NCBI RefSeq assembly: GCF_003990725.2
Contig: NZ_CP030064.1
Coordinates: 1,674,001-1,738,000 of the forward strand
Source of the DNA: Halorubrum sp. PV6
Lineage (GTDB): Archaea; Halobacteriota; Halobacteria; Halobacteriales; Haloferacaceae
Direction: 5' to 3'
DNA length: 64,000 bases
Below the pieces are notes generated by a model that saw nothing but the letters and a program-made list of their open reading frames with translations, did no database searches and was not told the origin of the DNA. Position 1 is the first letter of the stretch. Every line of letters begins with the position of its first letter. Below, piece by piece: positions 8,445 through 16,630 of this stretch. The position numbers and the translations under genes are program-made.

Positions 8445-9697
8445 ACGACGAGTGGACCGTCGAGACGGGTCGACGGACGGAGGGTGCAGCCATCGTCGGA
8501 CTGCTCGCGGTCGCGGCAGGCACCGCGACCGGGACCGGTGCGGCGCTGTTTCTTGTCGTGCCCATTGTCGGGTTTGTGCTGTACGACCGACTCACCTCGT
8601 TTACACCCCCAAACGTCGTCTGTGAACGCGAGTTAGAAACGGCACACCCGGTGCCTGGCCGAGAGGTCACTGTCACGCTCACGGTTCACAACGAAAGCGA
8701 GCAGAATCTCCCTGATCTCCGAATCGTCGACGGTGTCCCCGGATCGTTGACCGTGGTGAGCGGGTCGCCACGAGCAGGGCTCTCGATCGCGCCCGGCGAC
8801 TCCGCCTCGTTTGAGTACACGATCCGGTCGCGACGAGGATCGTTCTCCTTTGAGCCGACCACCGTCATCACGCGGAACGTAAGCGGCTCTCGACGCGCGC
8901 ATCGGACCCTTCAGGTTGAGAGTCCGCTCGATTGCCGCGTCCGCCCTGAATCGTACGCCCTGGACAATCACGCGAGTTTGGTCACCGGCATGCTGGACAC
9001 GGCACGCGGCGGCTCAGGTGTGGAGTTTCACTCGACACGCGAGTACCACGCGACCGACCCGGCGAGTCGCATCGACTGGCGGCGGCTCGCGAGAAGCGGC
9101 GAGTTGACGACCGTCACGTACCGCGAGTCGGATGCAGCCACCGTCCAGATCCTTGTCGATCGGCGCCCCGGAACAGACGTTTCGTACGCCCCAAGTGGGC
9201 TCACGCACGCCGAGTACGCGACGTATGCCGCCGAGATGGTGGCCGAGATGCTCTTCGAGGCCCACCATCGGGTCGGGGTGTCGACCCTCGGCGACGGTAG
9301 TGACGTCAGGCTGCCGTCGAGCGGCGAAGACCATCGACTCGCACTGCGGCGGCTGTTCGCTGCGATCGACGGGGCTGGAACGAAGCGCCCGGACCCGACG
9401 GCGGTGGCGGACGAACTCGTCGAAACCCTTCCGAACCACACTCAGTACACCCTCATCTCACCGATTCAGGACGACAGTATCGTCGACTTGGCGACACGGC
9501 TCAGCGCGTACGACCGCAGCGTGGTCGTCCTCTCGCCGCGGCAACCGCGAGCCGAGACAGACGGCCAGCGAATCTTACTCGCTGACCGGGCGCTCCGAAT
9601 TGACGACCTCAGACGAAGCGGAGTAACGGTCCTTGACTGGGATACGACGGAGCCACTCCGAATGGCGCTGGAACACCGCTTCGGGGGTGCCGTATGA
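8441..9697 (+). CDS. DUF58 domain protein
   Basis: Two closely spaced membrane segments near the N-terminus (about residues 14-48) precede a beta-sandwich region (TVTLTVHNESEQNLPDLRI). The DUF58 signature RIDWRRLARSGELTTVTYRE follows at about 207-230, leading into a vWA-like fold (IQILVDRRPG, where the MIDAS-type motif is not clear). DUF58 proteins typically occur with MoxR ATPases and transglutaminase-like proteins, as here. It overlaps both neighbours by four bases. The role in envelope assembly or processing is inferred. Confidence 0.87.
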   Translation: MNDEWTVETGRRTEGAAIVGLLAVAAGTATGTGAALFLVVPIVGFVLYDRLTSFTPPNVVCERELETAHPVPGREVTVTLTVHNESEQNLPDLRIVDGVPGSLTVVSGSPRAGLSIAPGDSASFEYTIRSRRGSFSFEPTTVITRNVSGSRRAHRTLQVESPLDCRVRPESYALDNHASLVTGMLDTARGGSGVEFHSTREYHATDPASRIDWRRLARSGELTTVTYRESDAATVQILVDRRPGTDVSYAPSGLTHAEYATYAAEMVAEMLFEAHHRVGVSTLGDGSDVRLPSSGEDHRLALRRLFAAIDGAGTKRPDPTAVADELVETLPNHTQYTLISPIQDDSIVDLATRLSAYDRSVVVLSPRQPRAETDGQRILLADRALRIDDLRRSGVTVLDWDTTEPLRMALEHRFGGAV

Positions 9698-11298
9698 GGC
9701 CCGAACGCCACCCCACCCGAGCGATGACAGCGCTCGGCGTTGGAGTCGGATCTGTCGCGATTCTGCTTCCCCTCGCCATCGTTGAGCCGACGATTGCGGC
9801 CGCGGTGGCGGTCGTCGCACTACTCGGCGTTGTGCTACTCGCCACCGAGAGCTTTTTGCGTCGGTTTGCCGCGCCCGCATCCGTAATCGTTGCGCCGCTA
9901 TTCGGCGTCAGTGTCGTGGCGACGGCAGTCGTCCACATCTCGCCTGCGACCGTCCTCGGTGGCCCGACGCTCATCCAAGTCGTATCGCTTGCGGCGGGCG
10001 GCGCGGCCGGGCTCTCCGGTGCGATCGGCCTCTGGTTGCTGTGGGGGAGTGCAACGCGCACCGCGAAAACTGCCAACGTCCGCGGTGCAGCCATGCGGTC
10101 GACACGCGTCGCCGTGCTCTTTGCGCTCGCCGGCGGCGCGGTGTTCGCCGTCTCTCGCGTCACCGCGGGCATCGGGTTCGAGTTCCCCGTCGACCGAGTT
10201 ATCTCCGGAATCGCTGCGGCCGATCAGGCCGTCCCGAGCCTGGTGGTGCTGCTCGTGTGGGCGGCGATTCCGGCGTTCGCTGCCAACCTGCTTGGAAGCG
10301 TTCAGACGCTCTTCTCGATACCGCTGCACTCGGTACTCAGCAGGGTTGCGGCGCCGGCAGACGCTACTGTCGAGACCGACGACGGGCCTGATGACTCATC
10401 ATCGGACGCGTCCGACGGAGGGTTGAGCCGCCGTCTTCTCTTTGCTGGCACGCTGGTCCTGGTCGCGTTTCTCCGTCAGTTTGCTTCTGCGATCCCCCTC
10501 GCCGAGCAGGAACCCCGAGTCGTCTCGGCAGTCCAAGCGAGCCAGCGACTTGGTGAGTTCGTCACGACTGAGTCAGCGCTGAGGCTGACGCTCCTCGTGA
10601 TCGTCTTGATACCTATCCTCAGAGCCGCAGTGGCTGCAGTCGGGTGGGTCCAACGCCGGTACGACCAGTCCGGACGGGTGATGAGCCCAACCCTCTCGCT
10701 GACGATACTCATTGCGACGATAACCGCCTCGCTCTACGCGACCGCGCCGGCGTACCGGCCGCAACTCCAGTCGTGGATCGTGACCGCTGGGGTCTCAACA
10801 CGGATCGTGCAGAATCTGAGCGATCTCTTGTTACCGCTTATGCTCGCCGGCGTTGGGATCTGTGCCGCTCTCACCACTGTTTTGCTCTTAAGCGTTCGCG
10901 TGTACAGCGGGTTCTACTCGGCGGGCGCGACGGATTGGCTCGTCTATCGAAATCTTGTCTTCGTTTCGAGCAGCGTTTCGATTATTGCTGCAACGGTGTA
11001 CGGCACGATACCGCTCGTAGCGTTCGTCGCAATAGTGGCCGCGCTCTTGGCGTGGGACTTCCTCGAGTACGGGTACACGCTGGCCGCCGAGTTGGAGACC
11101 GTAACGTTACAGCCCCCCGAGTTAACTCACGGCGCGGCCAGCGTCGGCGTCGGAATCGCATTCTGTGCGCTCACGCTCGGGCTTCACCACGCGGCCCGCA
11201 CGCTCACGCCACCGCCGACCTCGCTGTCGCTCCTCGCGATTCCGTTACTCGTACTCGCCGTGGCGCTTCTGCTTTTGTATTTCAACACGGGCGAATAG
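9694..11298 (+). CDS. DUF7519-like polytopic membrane protein
   Basis: This is a 534-residue, strongly hydrophobic protein with about a dozen predicted membrane helices and one acidic cytoplasmic or extracellular loop (ETDDGPDDSSSDASDG, about 225-245). It is last in the operon and overlaps the DUF58 gene by ATGA. The position and size match haloarchaeal proteins annotated DUF7519; no biochemical function is known to me. It is probably the membrane platform of the MoxR/DUF58/transglutaminase module. Confidence 0.78.
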   Translation: MRPERHPTRAMTALGVGVGSVAILLPLAIVEPTIAAAVAVVALLGVVLLATESFLRRFAAPASVIVAPLFGVSVVATAVVHISPATVLGGPTLIQVVSLAAGGAAGLSGAIGLWLLWGSATRTAKTANVRGAAMRSTRVAVLFALAGGAVFAVSRVTAGIGFEFPVDRVISGIAAADQAVPSLVVLLVWAAIPAFAANLLGSVQTLFSIPLHSVLSRVAAPADATVETDDGPDDSSSDASDGGLSRRLLFAGTLVLVAFLRQFASAIPLAEQEPRVVSAVQASQRLGEFVTTESALRLTLLVIVLIPILRAAVAAVGWVQRRYDQSGRVMSPTLSLTILIATITASLYATAPAYRPQLQSWIVTAGVSTRIVQNLSDLLLPLMLAGVGICAALTTVLLLSVRVYSGFYSAGATDWLVYRNLVFVSSSVSIIAATVYGTIPLVAFVAIVAALLAWDFLEYGYTLAAELETVTLQPPELTHGAASVGVGIAFCALTLGLHHAARTLTPPPTSLSLLAIPLLVLAVALLLLYFNTGE

Positions 11299-11313
11299 CG
11301 CAACCGACCGGCG

Positions 11314-12291
11314 CTACGCTTCCGGCGCGTCCGTATCGCGAGGGACGCTGACGGTGTTGAGGATCTCATCTACAATCTGTCTCTCCGAGGTGCGGTCCAT
11401 TCGCGCTTCTGTGGTCAACACCAGTCGGTGTGCGAGCGTGGGTGCGGCGACTCGCTTGATGTCGTCCGGCACGAGGTAATCGCGCCCATGGTAGGCGGCC
11501 GCGGCGCGCGACGCTTCGAGCAGTCGCTGCGTCCCACGGGGAGAGACGCCGGTCGCGACGCGCACGTCCTCCCGCGTCGCACGGCAGATGTCGACGACGT
11601 AGTCGACCAGATCTCTGTCAACAGTCACTAACTCCTGTGCGGTTCTGAGCGCCGCCGCCGTTCCTCGATCGATCGTCTGGGACACGCTCGGTTCGGGCGC
11701 GTCTCGGTCGAGCCGTCTGAAGAGCAACTCCTTCTCCCCATCGCGGTCCGGATAGCCGATAGCGGATTTGACGAGGAAGCGGTCAAGCTGTGCCTCCGGG
11801 AGTTCGAATGTTCCCTCCTGTTCGATCGGATTCTGCGTGGCGATCACGAAGAACGGAACCGGGAGGTCGTACGTAGTTCCGTCGACGGTTACCTGCCGCT
11901 CTTGCATCGCTTCGAGCAGGGCCGATTGGGTCTTTGGGGGTGCTCGGTTGATCTCGTCGGCGAGTAACACGTTGGCAAACACCGGGCCTTCTCGGAATTC
12001 GAAGCTCCCGTCGTGGTCATTGTAGACGTTGCTGCCGGTGATATCGGCGGGGAGCAGATCGGGCGTGAACTGGATCCGACTGAAGCTCAACCCCATCGTC
12101 TTGGCAATGCTCTCGGCCGTGATTGTCTTTCCAGTGCCCGGAACGTCCTCCAGCAGGACGTGGCCATCTGCCAGAATTGCGATCAAGATCGTTTCTAAGA
12201 ACTGTTCATCTAACACGATCGCCGATTCAATCTCCGTTGCCAGCGCGGAGACGTGATCGGCGACGCGGTCGGGAGAAATTTGCTGTGTCAT
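11314..12291 (-). CDS. MoxR-family AAA+ ATPase
   Basis: This is a 325-residue AAA+ protein: Walker A PGTGKT at 51-56, Walker B LLADEINRAPPKTQSALLEAM with DE at 112-113, sensor 1 IATQNPIEQEGTF, and a C-terminal lid. MoxR ATPases act as chaperones that assemble or activate partners containing vWA or DUF58 domains. It is convergent with the DUF7519 gene (15-base gap), so it is transcribed separately but almost certainly works with the 4348-11298 operon. Confidence 0.92.
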   Translation of the reverse strand: MTQQISPDRVADHVSALATEIESAIVLDEQFLETILIAILADGHVLLEDVPGTGKTITAESIAKTMGLSFSRIQFTPDLLPADITGSNVYNDHDGSFEFREGPVFANVLLADEINRAPPKTQSALLEAMQERQVTVDGTTYDLPVPFFVIATQNPIEQEGTFELPEAQLDRFLVKSAIGYPDRDGEKELLFRRLDRDAPEPSVSQTIDRGTAAALRTAQELVTVDRDLVDYVVDICRATREDVRVATGVSPRGTQRLLEASRAAAAYHGRDYLVPDDIKRVAAPTLAHRLVLTTEARMDRTSERQIVDEILNTVSVPRDTDAPEA

Positions 12292-12432
12292 GTTACGTCC
12301 TCGTTGACACGAGTTTCCATCTCTACACGGGTAATTAGTAGCTGTAATGATGTATCTTCCGGCGGCCTACTCGGCGGCGTTCAGAGACGGAGTGAACGGC
12401 GAGGCGGTGCGGTTTCAAACTGCTCTCTGCCC
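12292..12432. other. Upstream region of moxR
   Basis: No gene is visible. A TATA-like CTAATTAC on the minus strand near 12330-12337 could drive the MoxR gene with a leader of about 15-20 bases. Confidence 0.3.
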
Positions 12433-12498
12433 GACTCCGTTGAAACCCTATCTTTCAGACATAATATCATGCGAAACAGCCGGTTGATGAGAGCTGCG
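12433..12498 (+). repeat. IS6-like terminal repeat (end type A)
   Basis: A CTCCGTTGAAACCC core is followed by TCTTTCAGACATAAT and then GAAACAGCCGGTTGATGAGA and GCTGCG. The same order of motifs occurs at 13230-13291 and 19838-19902, and reversed at 13217-13148. A small membrane-protein gene starts about 70 bases further in (12571), as in the other copies. Confidence 0.6.
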
Positions 12499-12570
12499 TA
12501 TTGAGCGGCGGATTGAAAACTAAAACCCGGAGAACGGCTGTTTATACCTTGACATCGTGTGAAGTCAAAT

Positions 12571-12780
12571 ATGAATAGCCACCATTTGTCTTCTCGCCAG
12601 AATGCTCTCTTTGGATTCTTTCTTGGAGCTTTAGCCTCACTCTTCGTTCAAGCATTATTCTTTTCTGGCCCGGTTGAATTTCATCGCGCGATTGGTAGTG
12701 GCATCGGACTGGGGTTCGCGTTCGTCATCATCTCACCCATCAAACAATCGCTCGGCTCTGTTGAAACCCTCAGGAACTGA
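12571..12780 (+). CDS. Small membrane protein (69 aa), cassette cargo
   Basis: I do not recognise it. It has two hydrophobic segments (about residues 12-30 and 40-56). I chose ATG 12571 over the GTG at 12559 because a good TATA box (TTTATAC, 12541-12547) lies about 27 bases before it, which implies a leaderless transcript. The last codons, GSVETLRN, are encoded by the next terminal repeat (GGCTCTGTTGAAACCC at 12754). The original C-terminus has therefore probably been replaced by the neighbouring element. Confidence 0.6.
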   Translation: MNSHHLSSRQNALFGFFLGALASLFVQALFFSGPVEFHRAIGSGIGLGFAFVIISPIKQSLGSVETLRN

Positions 12781-13217
12781 TACACTCTGACTGTCAGTGG
12801 TCAATACGAGCCACTCAGAACCCACCCATCGCAGAGAGTACGGTTCCGAGAAAGCACAGACAGGCGGAACCAGCCAACGCGAGAAGGCTGATTGCAGGAG
12901 CAGTAAACGCCTCTGGGTCGGTTCGCAGCCATTCGTAGCCGGCAGTGGCAAGCATTCCAGCTCCGCCGATCGCCATGAGCAGTATCGGGATGCGACGATC
13001 GCCAGCGATGAGCGAACCCACCGCTGGCCCTCCTACTGACGCTCCAATTACGACGAATGAGCCGGTGTAGATGTATAGATCCTTCATAGGTGGTAAGATG
13101 ACACGTGACTAATTGTAGTTTGGATACGATGTCCATCTTATTTCTTTCGCAGCTCTCACCGACCGCCTGTTTCATCTGTGTGTATGTCTGATGAAGAGGG
13201 GAAATTTCAACAGAGCC
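12754..13217 (-). mobile_element. Transposase-free cassette i with IS6-like ends (464 bp)
   Basis: The left boundary is GGCTCTGTTGAAA (12754-12766, end type C). The right boundary is its inverted copy TTTCAACAGAGCC (13205-13217, end type A, extending inward to 13148). The only content is a minus-strand small membrane-protein gene (12815-13087), whose start faces end A. I see no transposase and no matching 8-bp duplication (AATCGCTC left, GGGCATTA right). It is either an old insertion or an assembly of two separate ends. Confidence 0.5.
12815..13087 (-). CDS. Small membrane protein (90 aa), cassette cargo
   Basis: The family is not recognised. Three hydrophobic stretches (about residues 8-28, 33-50 and 62-88) rich in Gly and Ala suggest a small polytopic membrane protein. 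It fills cassette i, reading from end type A toward end type C, the same arrangement as the 66-residue protein at 19964-20164. The two sequences are not obviously related. Confidence 0.6.
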   Translation of the reverse strand: MKDLYIYTGSFVVIGASVGGPAVGSLIAGDRRIPILLMAIGGAGMLATAGYEWLRTDPEAFTAPAISLLALAGSACLCFLGTVLSAMGGF

Positions 13218-13229
13218 GGGCATTAGCAG

Positions 13230-13291
13230 CTGTTGAAATCCCCCTCTTCAGACACATTAACTCCTGAAACAGCTGGTCGCTGAACGGTGCG
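13230..13291 (+). repeat. Solo IS6-like terminal repeat (end type A), head to head with the previous one
   Basis: CTGTTGAAATCCCCC starts at 13230 and TGAAACAGCTGGTCGCTG lies at 13265-13282. The 18-base motif is identical at 19876-19893. Only 12 bases separate it from the end at 13217, so 13190-13255 forms a long inverted repeat. No cargo gene follows in the expected direction, so this cassette appears truncated. Confidence 0.6.
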
Positions 13292-13310
13292 AATCGGGTG
13301 GCCTAGCGGT

Positions 13311-13901
13311 TCAGTCGCTGCCTTCAGTCTCGGCGTTGAACTCGAATTCCAGTTGTCCCTCAAGGACGTGTGTTCGGTCAAGCAGCCCCGGTTGAGCGAG
13401 TTCGACGGTGCTTTTGACGACGAGCCGTGGGGCTGACTCCGGCCATTGAATAACCGGAAAGTCGATAAACACGGTCTCGTTGGCGAGTTCACCGAACCGA
13501 TGGACTTCGACGACCGCAGCCCTCCCGTCACGGAATAGTGACACGGACGGGTGGGGTTTGGAGTCACCCATAAACGGGCCTTGGAGCGAGAGCTGTGGCG
13601 GAGTGCCGTCACCGCCTAGTGCCACGAACCGCTGTGTGAGCGATTGCAGTTCGGTGTCCTCGGTGTGCGAAATCCACGTGTGGAAATGTGCTGGTAAGGG
13701 GGCAAACCTCGGATCAACGCCCACAGTGGCGAACTCAGTGTTGTCCTGCTGGAATTCGAGATACCTCTCGTCATCTCGGGGGTTGTCACTGGTATGTACA
13801 ACCGGATTCGTGTGTTTTGTGCGCGATGCAACGGCACTACAGCCCGCAGTGACAGCGGAGGCGGCGGTCAGGGCGGACGCGAGGAGGGCGCGGCGACGCA
13901 T
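13311..13901 (-). CDS. Secreted lipoprotein, unknown function
   Basis: I set the start at ATG 13901 because it gives a clean signal sequence: MRRRALLASALTAASAV, then lipobox TAGC with Cys near residue 20. Upstream codons in the same frame are Arg/Ser/Thr/Pro-rich noise. The mature part (about 175 residues) looks like a soluble beta-rich domain (LVVKSTVELAQPGLL, LEGQLEFEFN). It is probably anchored on the outer face of the membrane. I do not recognise the family. Confidence 0.7.
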   Translation of the reverse strand: MRRRALLASALTAASAVTAGCSAVASRTKHTNPVVHTSDNPRDDERYLEFQQDNTEFATVGVDPRFAPLPAHFHTWISHTEDTELQSLTQRFVALGGDGTPPQLSLQGPFMGDSKPHPSVSLFRDGRAAVVEVHRFGELANETVFIDFPVIQWPESAPRLVVKSTVELAQPGLLDRTHVLEGQLEFEFNAETEGSD

Positions 13902-13956
13902 ACATGGTGTGATTCCCAACCATAGTAATAATGTTTTGAAACGGGGGTGTTGACGA

Positions 13957-14751
13957 TCATCGGCTCCCCTCCTCGGTCCGGAACGCGTCGAGCGCGAGCG
14001 ACCAGTCGTACTCGCGGTAGCGGATCCGCGAGATCGAGTCAGGGTCGATCGCGTCGTACTTGCGGAGGAGCGCATAGATACCCGACCGTCCGCCGAAGTC
14101 GCCGCGGTACCACAGGAGGAGGCGAGGGATCCGGGCGGTCCCGTCTTCGACGGCGGTCCCGCTCTGCAGGTAGGAGGCGGCGGACCGGTCGAGCTGGTCG
14201 TCCACGTCGGCGGCGTCGTAGGCCGCGACCGCGGGACAGGAGGCGGCACCGCAGTTGAGCGCGAAGTGAACGCGCGGGTCGGGATCGGCGACGCGGTGGC
14301 GCCGGACGAACGCCGAGGGGAAGGGATTCGGGACGTAGCCGAGCCCGTACTTCCACTGTGAACCCCGGAGAATCCCGTGTTCTATCTGATCGAGACTCAG
14401 GTCAGTCCCGGCGACGGTGACGATCGACTCGCCGAAGAATCGACGACGGTCCTCGAAACGCTCAGGATCCGCGAGCAGCGTGGCCCCCGTCGCGGCGTTG
14501 TAGACGTTGAGCCAGAACGCGAGTTGCTCGTCGGGACCGAGCGCGGCCAGTTCGTCGGGCGAGGCGTCGGCGAGCCGTCTTCGGACGGTATCGAGTGTGA
14601 GCCCGTGATCGTCGGGGGCTCGAACCGCGCGGAGGAACCGCTGCGAGTCCGCGACGAGAGTGGGGGCGGAGGCGGCGACGGACGCAGAGCCGGAGTCGTC
14701 GAGTGACGCCCGGTCGGAGTCCGGTTCGGGCGTCGGCTCTGGAGCGATCAT
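13957..14751 (-). CDS. DUF547 domain protein
   Basis: Family motifs are clear: FWLNVYNA, LDQIEHGILRG, DPRVHFALNCGAASCP and YDWSLAL. I chose ATG 14751; residues before it in the frame are not protein-like and would run across the divergent promoter. The first 40 residues are an acidic, Ser-rich haloarchaeal extension without a signal peptide. The conserved NCGAxSCP suggests a functional cysteine, but the family has no established reaction. It is divergent from the redoxin gene at 14851. Confidence 0.85.
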   Translation of the reverse strand: MIAPEPTPEPDSDRASLDDSGSASVAASAPTLVADSQRFLRAVRAPDDHGLTLDTVRRRLADASPDELAALGPDEQLAFWLNVYNAATGATLLADPERFEDRRRFFGESIVTVAGTDLSLDQIEHGILRGSQWKYGLGYVPNPFPSAFVRRHRVADPDPRVHFALNCGAASCPAVAAYDAADVDDQLDRSAASYLQSGTAVEDGTARIPRLLLWYRGDFGGRSGIYALLRKYDAIDPDSISRIRYREYDWSLALDAFRTEEGSR

Positions 14752-14850
14752 GAGTGTACATCGATCGCCGCGTGCCAATAGATACCGCGGTCTGGCATCT
14801 CTCGCGCCAGACCGACCTGGCATTATGCCGTGGCCCCGCCTACCTCACCC

Positions 14851-15375
14851 ATGAGCGACACGACCGCGTCCTCAACGCCGGACGCTGTACCGGATTTTAA
14901 ACTGTCGAACGCCGGAGCCGGTCCCGACCCGTTCTCACTCTCCGCAGTCGCCGCCGACTCCGACACGGACGCCGTGGTGCTGCTGTTCCAACGGGACTAC
15001 CACTGCGGGAACTGCCGGAAGCAGGTCCAAGCGATCGGTGACCGGTACGACGAGTTCGAGGCACTGAACGCCGCCGTCGTCTCGATCCTCCCGGAACCCG
15101 TCGAGCGAGCCAGCGAGTGGCAAGAGTCGTACGACCTCCCGTTCGCGCTGCTCGCCGACCCGAACGCCGACGTGAGCGATGCGTACGACCAGCCGGTGCG
15201 GTTCGGCGTCCTCGGCTCCCTCCACGACTTGGTGGGCCGGATGCCGGTCGCGATGGTCCTCGACACCCGATCCGGCGAGCCCGCCGTCGCGTACACCTAC
15301 GAGGGACGGATGCCCGCTGATCGCCCGGAAATCGATGACCTGCTTGACGAGATCCGGACGCTGCGTGGCGAGTGA
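14851..15375 (+). CDS. Peroxiredoxin-like (AhpC/TSA, redoxin) protein
   Basis: Thioredoxin-fold protein of 174 residues. VVLLFQRDYHCGNCRKQV carries C52 and C55 (CGNC) at the active-site position, followed by EFEALNAAVVSILPEP and LPFALLADPNADVSDAY. It likely reduces peroxides or acts as a thiol oxidoreductase. I preferred ATG 14851 to an in-frame GTG at 14830 because the extra codons are not conserved-looking. The UbiA gene starts at or within its stop region, so the two are probably co-transcribed. Confidence 0.82.
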   Translation: MSDTTASSTPDAVPDFKLSNAGAGPDPFSLSAVAADSDTDAVVLLFQRDYHCGNCRKQVQAIGDRYDEFEALNAAVVSILPEPVERASEWQESYDLPFALLADPNADVSDAYDQPVRFGVLGSLHDLVGRMPVAMVLDTRSGEPAVAYTYEGRMPADRPEIDDLLDEIRTLRGE

Positions 15376-15376
15376 G

Positions 15377-16339
15377 GTGAGTGAAACCGGACCGCGCGGC
15401 GGGCGCACGGCCGGCGAGCTGGATCGCCGCGTCGCCCTCGTCGCGCTCTGGCGGATGTCCCGCCCGGCGCAGCTCGCGCTGATTACACTCGTGTACGCGC
15501 TCGGCGTCGCGATGGCGTTCGGTCGAGGCGCGGAGGCGGAGGTGGGAGTAGTCGCGGTCGGGCTGGCGGCGCTGCTGCCGACCGCCGCGAGCGTTCACTA
15601 CGCAAACGAGTACGCTGACGCCGAGACGGACGCGCTCACCGACCGAACGCCGTTCTCGGGCGGCAGCGGCGCGCTGGTCGAGAGCGGGCTTCCCCGGCCC
15701 CTCGCGCTGCGCGCCGCGGTCGCGTCGGGCGCCGTCGGCGTCGCGCTGCTGGTCGCCGGCGCGGCACCGGTCGGCGGGCAGATGCTGGGAACGGTCCCGG
15801 CGGCGCTCCTCGTCGCGATACTGCTCGTCGGCTGGCAGTACTCAGTACGGCCGCTCCGGCTTGCGTGGAAGGGATTCGGTGAAGTAACGAACGCAGTCCT
15901 CGGCGGGGTCGCGCTGCCATTGTACGGGTTTGCGGTCGTCACCGGCGGCGTCACCGTCGCCGCCGCGCTCGCGACCGTCCCGTTCGCGCTCGTCGTGTTC
16001 GTGAACCTCTTGGAGACGCAGTGGCCCGACCGCCGCGCGGACGCAGCCGTCGGGAAGCGAACGCTCGCGACGCGGTGGTCGGCCGGTCGACTCCGGCTGG
16101 CCTACGGCCTCGGAACTGTCGCCGCCGCGGGGTTCGCCGTCGCGCTCGCGTTTCTCGGTGCCGTGTTCCCGCGAGTCGTCACGCTCGGGACCGTACTGCC
16201 AATGGTTGGACTCATCCCTGGCTACTACCGATTCACGAGACACGAAGAGCCCTTCCCGGCCGTGGTGACGATGGTGCTCGTCGCCGCGGGATCGACCATC
16301 GGGTGGGGTCTCGCCGCCACGGGAGCAGTCACCGGATAG
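15377..16339 (+). CDS. UbiA-family prenyltransferase
   Basis: Integral membrane prenyltransferase of about 320 residues with eight or nine hydrophobic helices. The first Asp-rich motif is NEYADAETDALTDR, followed by GGSGAL, and the second is NLLETQWPDRRADAAVGKRT. It would transfer a prenyl chain onto an aromatic or lipid acceptor, in archaea menaquinone or lipid biosynthesis; the acceptor cannot be told from sequence. GTG 15377 directly follows the redoxin stop; GTG 15365 is a possible overlapping start, and ATG near 15455 is less likely. Confidence 0.83.
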   Translation: MSETGPRGGRTAGELDRRVALVALWRMSRPAQLALITLVYALGVAMAFGRGAEAEVGVVAVGLAALLPTAASVHYANEYADAETDALTDRTPFSGGSGALVESGLPRPLALRAAVASGAVGVALLVAGAAPVGGQMLGTVPAALLVAILLVGWQYSVRPLRLAWKGFGEVTNAVLGGVALPLYGFAVVTGGVTVAAALATVPFALVVFVNLLETQWPDRRADAAVGKRTLATRWSAGRLRLAYGLGTVAAAGFAVALAFLGAVFPRVVTLGTVLPMVGLIPGYYRFTRHEEPFPAVVTMVLVAAGSTIGWGLAATGAVTG

Positions 16340-16393
16340 CGCTCGCGGCGACGGAGACGGAGTGACTCGCTCGACTGTCCATGCTCAGATCGG

Positions 16394-16630
16394 TCATCCA
16401 GACTCGGTCGGTCGTCCCGGATCGATCTTCGTTGCGACGTACGCGAGGCTGGCGAGGAGCAGCGCAACCCCGATCGGTAATAGCCAGACGAACGCCGGTG
16501 TCGACCGTGGCGACCGCGCCGAACGACGCTGGGGCGGTCCGGGCACCGGCAACAGCTTGTCTTCAGAAGCCACTTGTACCAATTCGTCGTTGGACAGAAC
16601 GATGAGTGAGTCACCTATCACGGCGGACAT
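16394..16630 (-). CDS. Possible small single-span membrane protein
   Basis: The 78 codons have a polar N-terminal half and one clear membrane segment near the end (VWLLPIGVALLLASLAYVAT). The first codons overlap the start of the divergent methyltransferase gene at 16602, so the real start may be internal (for example a codon near 16590). It could be a minor gene or a chance frame. Confidence 0.35.
   Translation of the reverse strand: MSAVIGDSLIVLSNDELVQVASEDKLLPVPGPPQRRSARSPRSTPAFVWLLPIGVALLLASLAYVATKIDPGRPTESG

Noticed and set aside
13902-14249. A long N-terminal extension of the 13311-13901 lipoprotein
   Set aside because: It is the shadow of the DUF547 gene; the lipobox signal starts at 13901.
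16362-16601. An 80-codon N-terminal extension of the first methyltransferase
   Set aside because: The codons are Arg/Ser/Pro-rich and overlap a possible opposite gene; ATG 16602 lies 30 codons before the DPPF motif, normal for the family.
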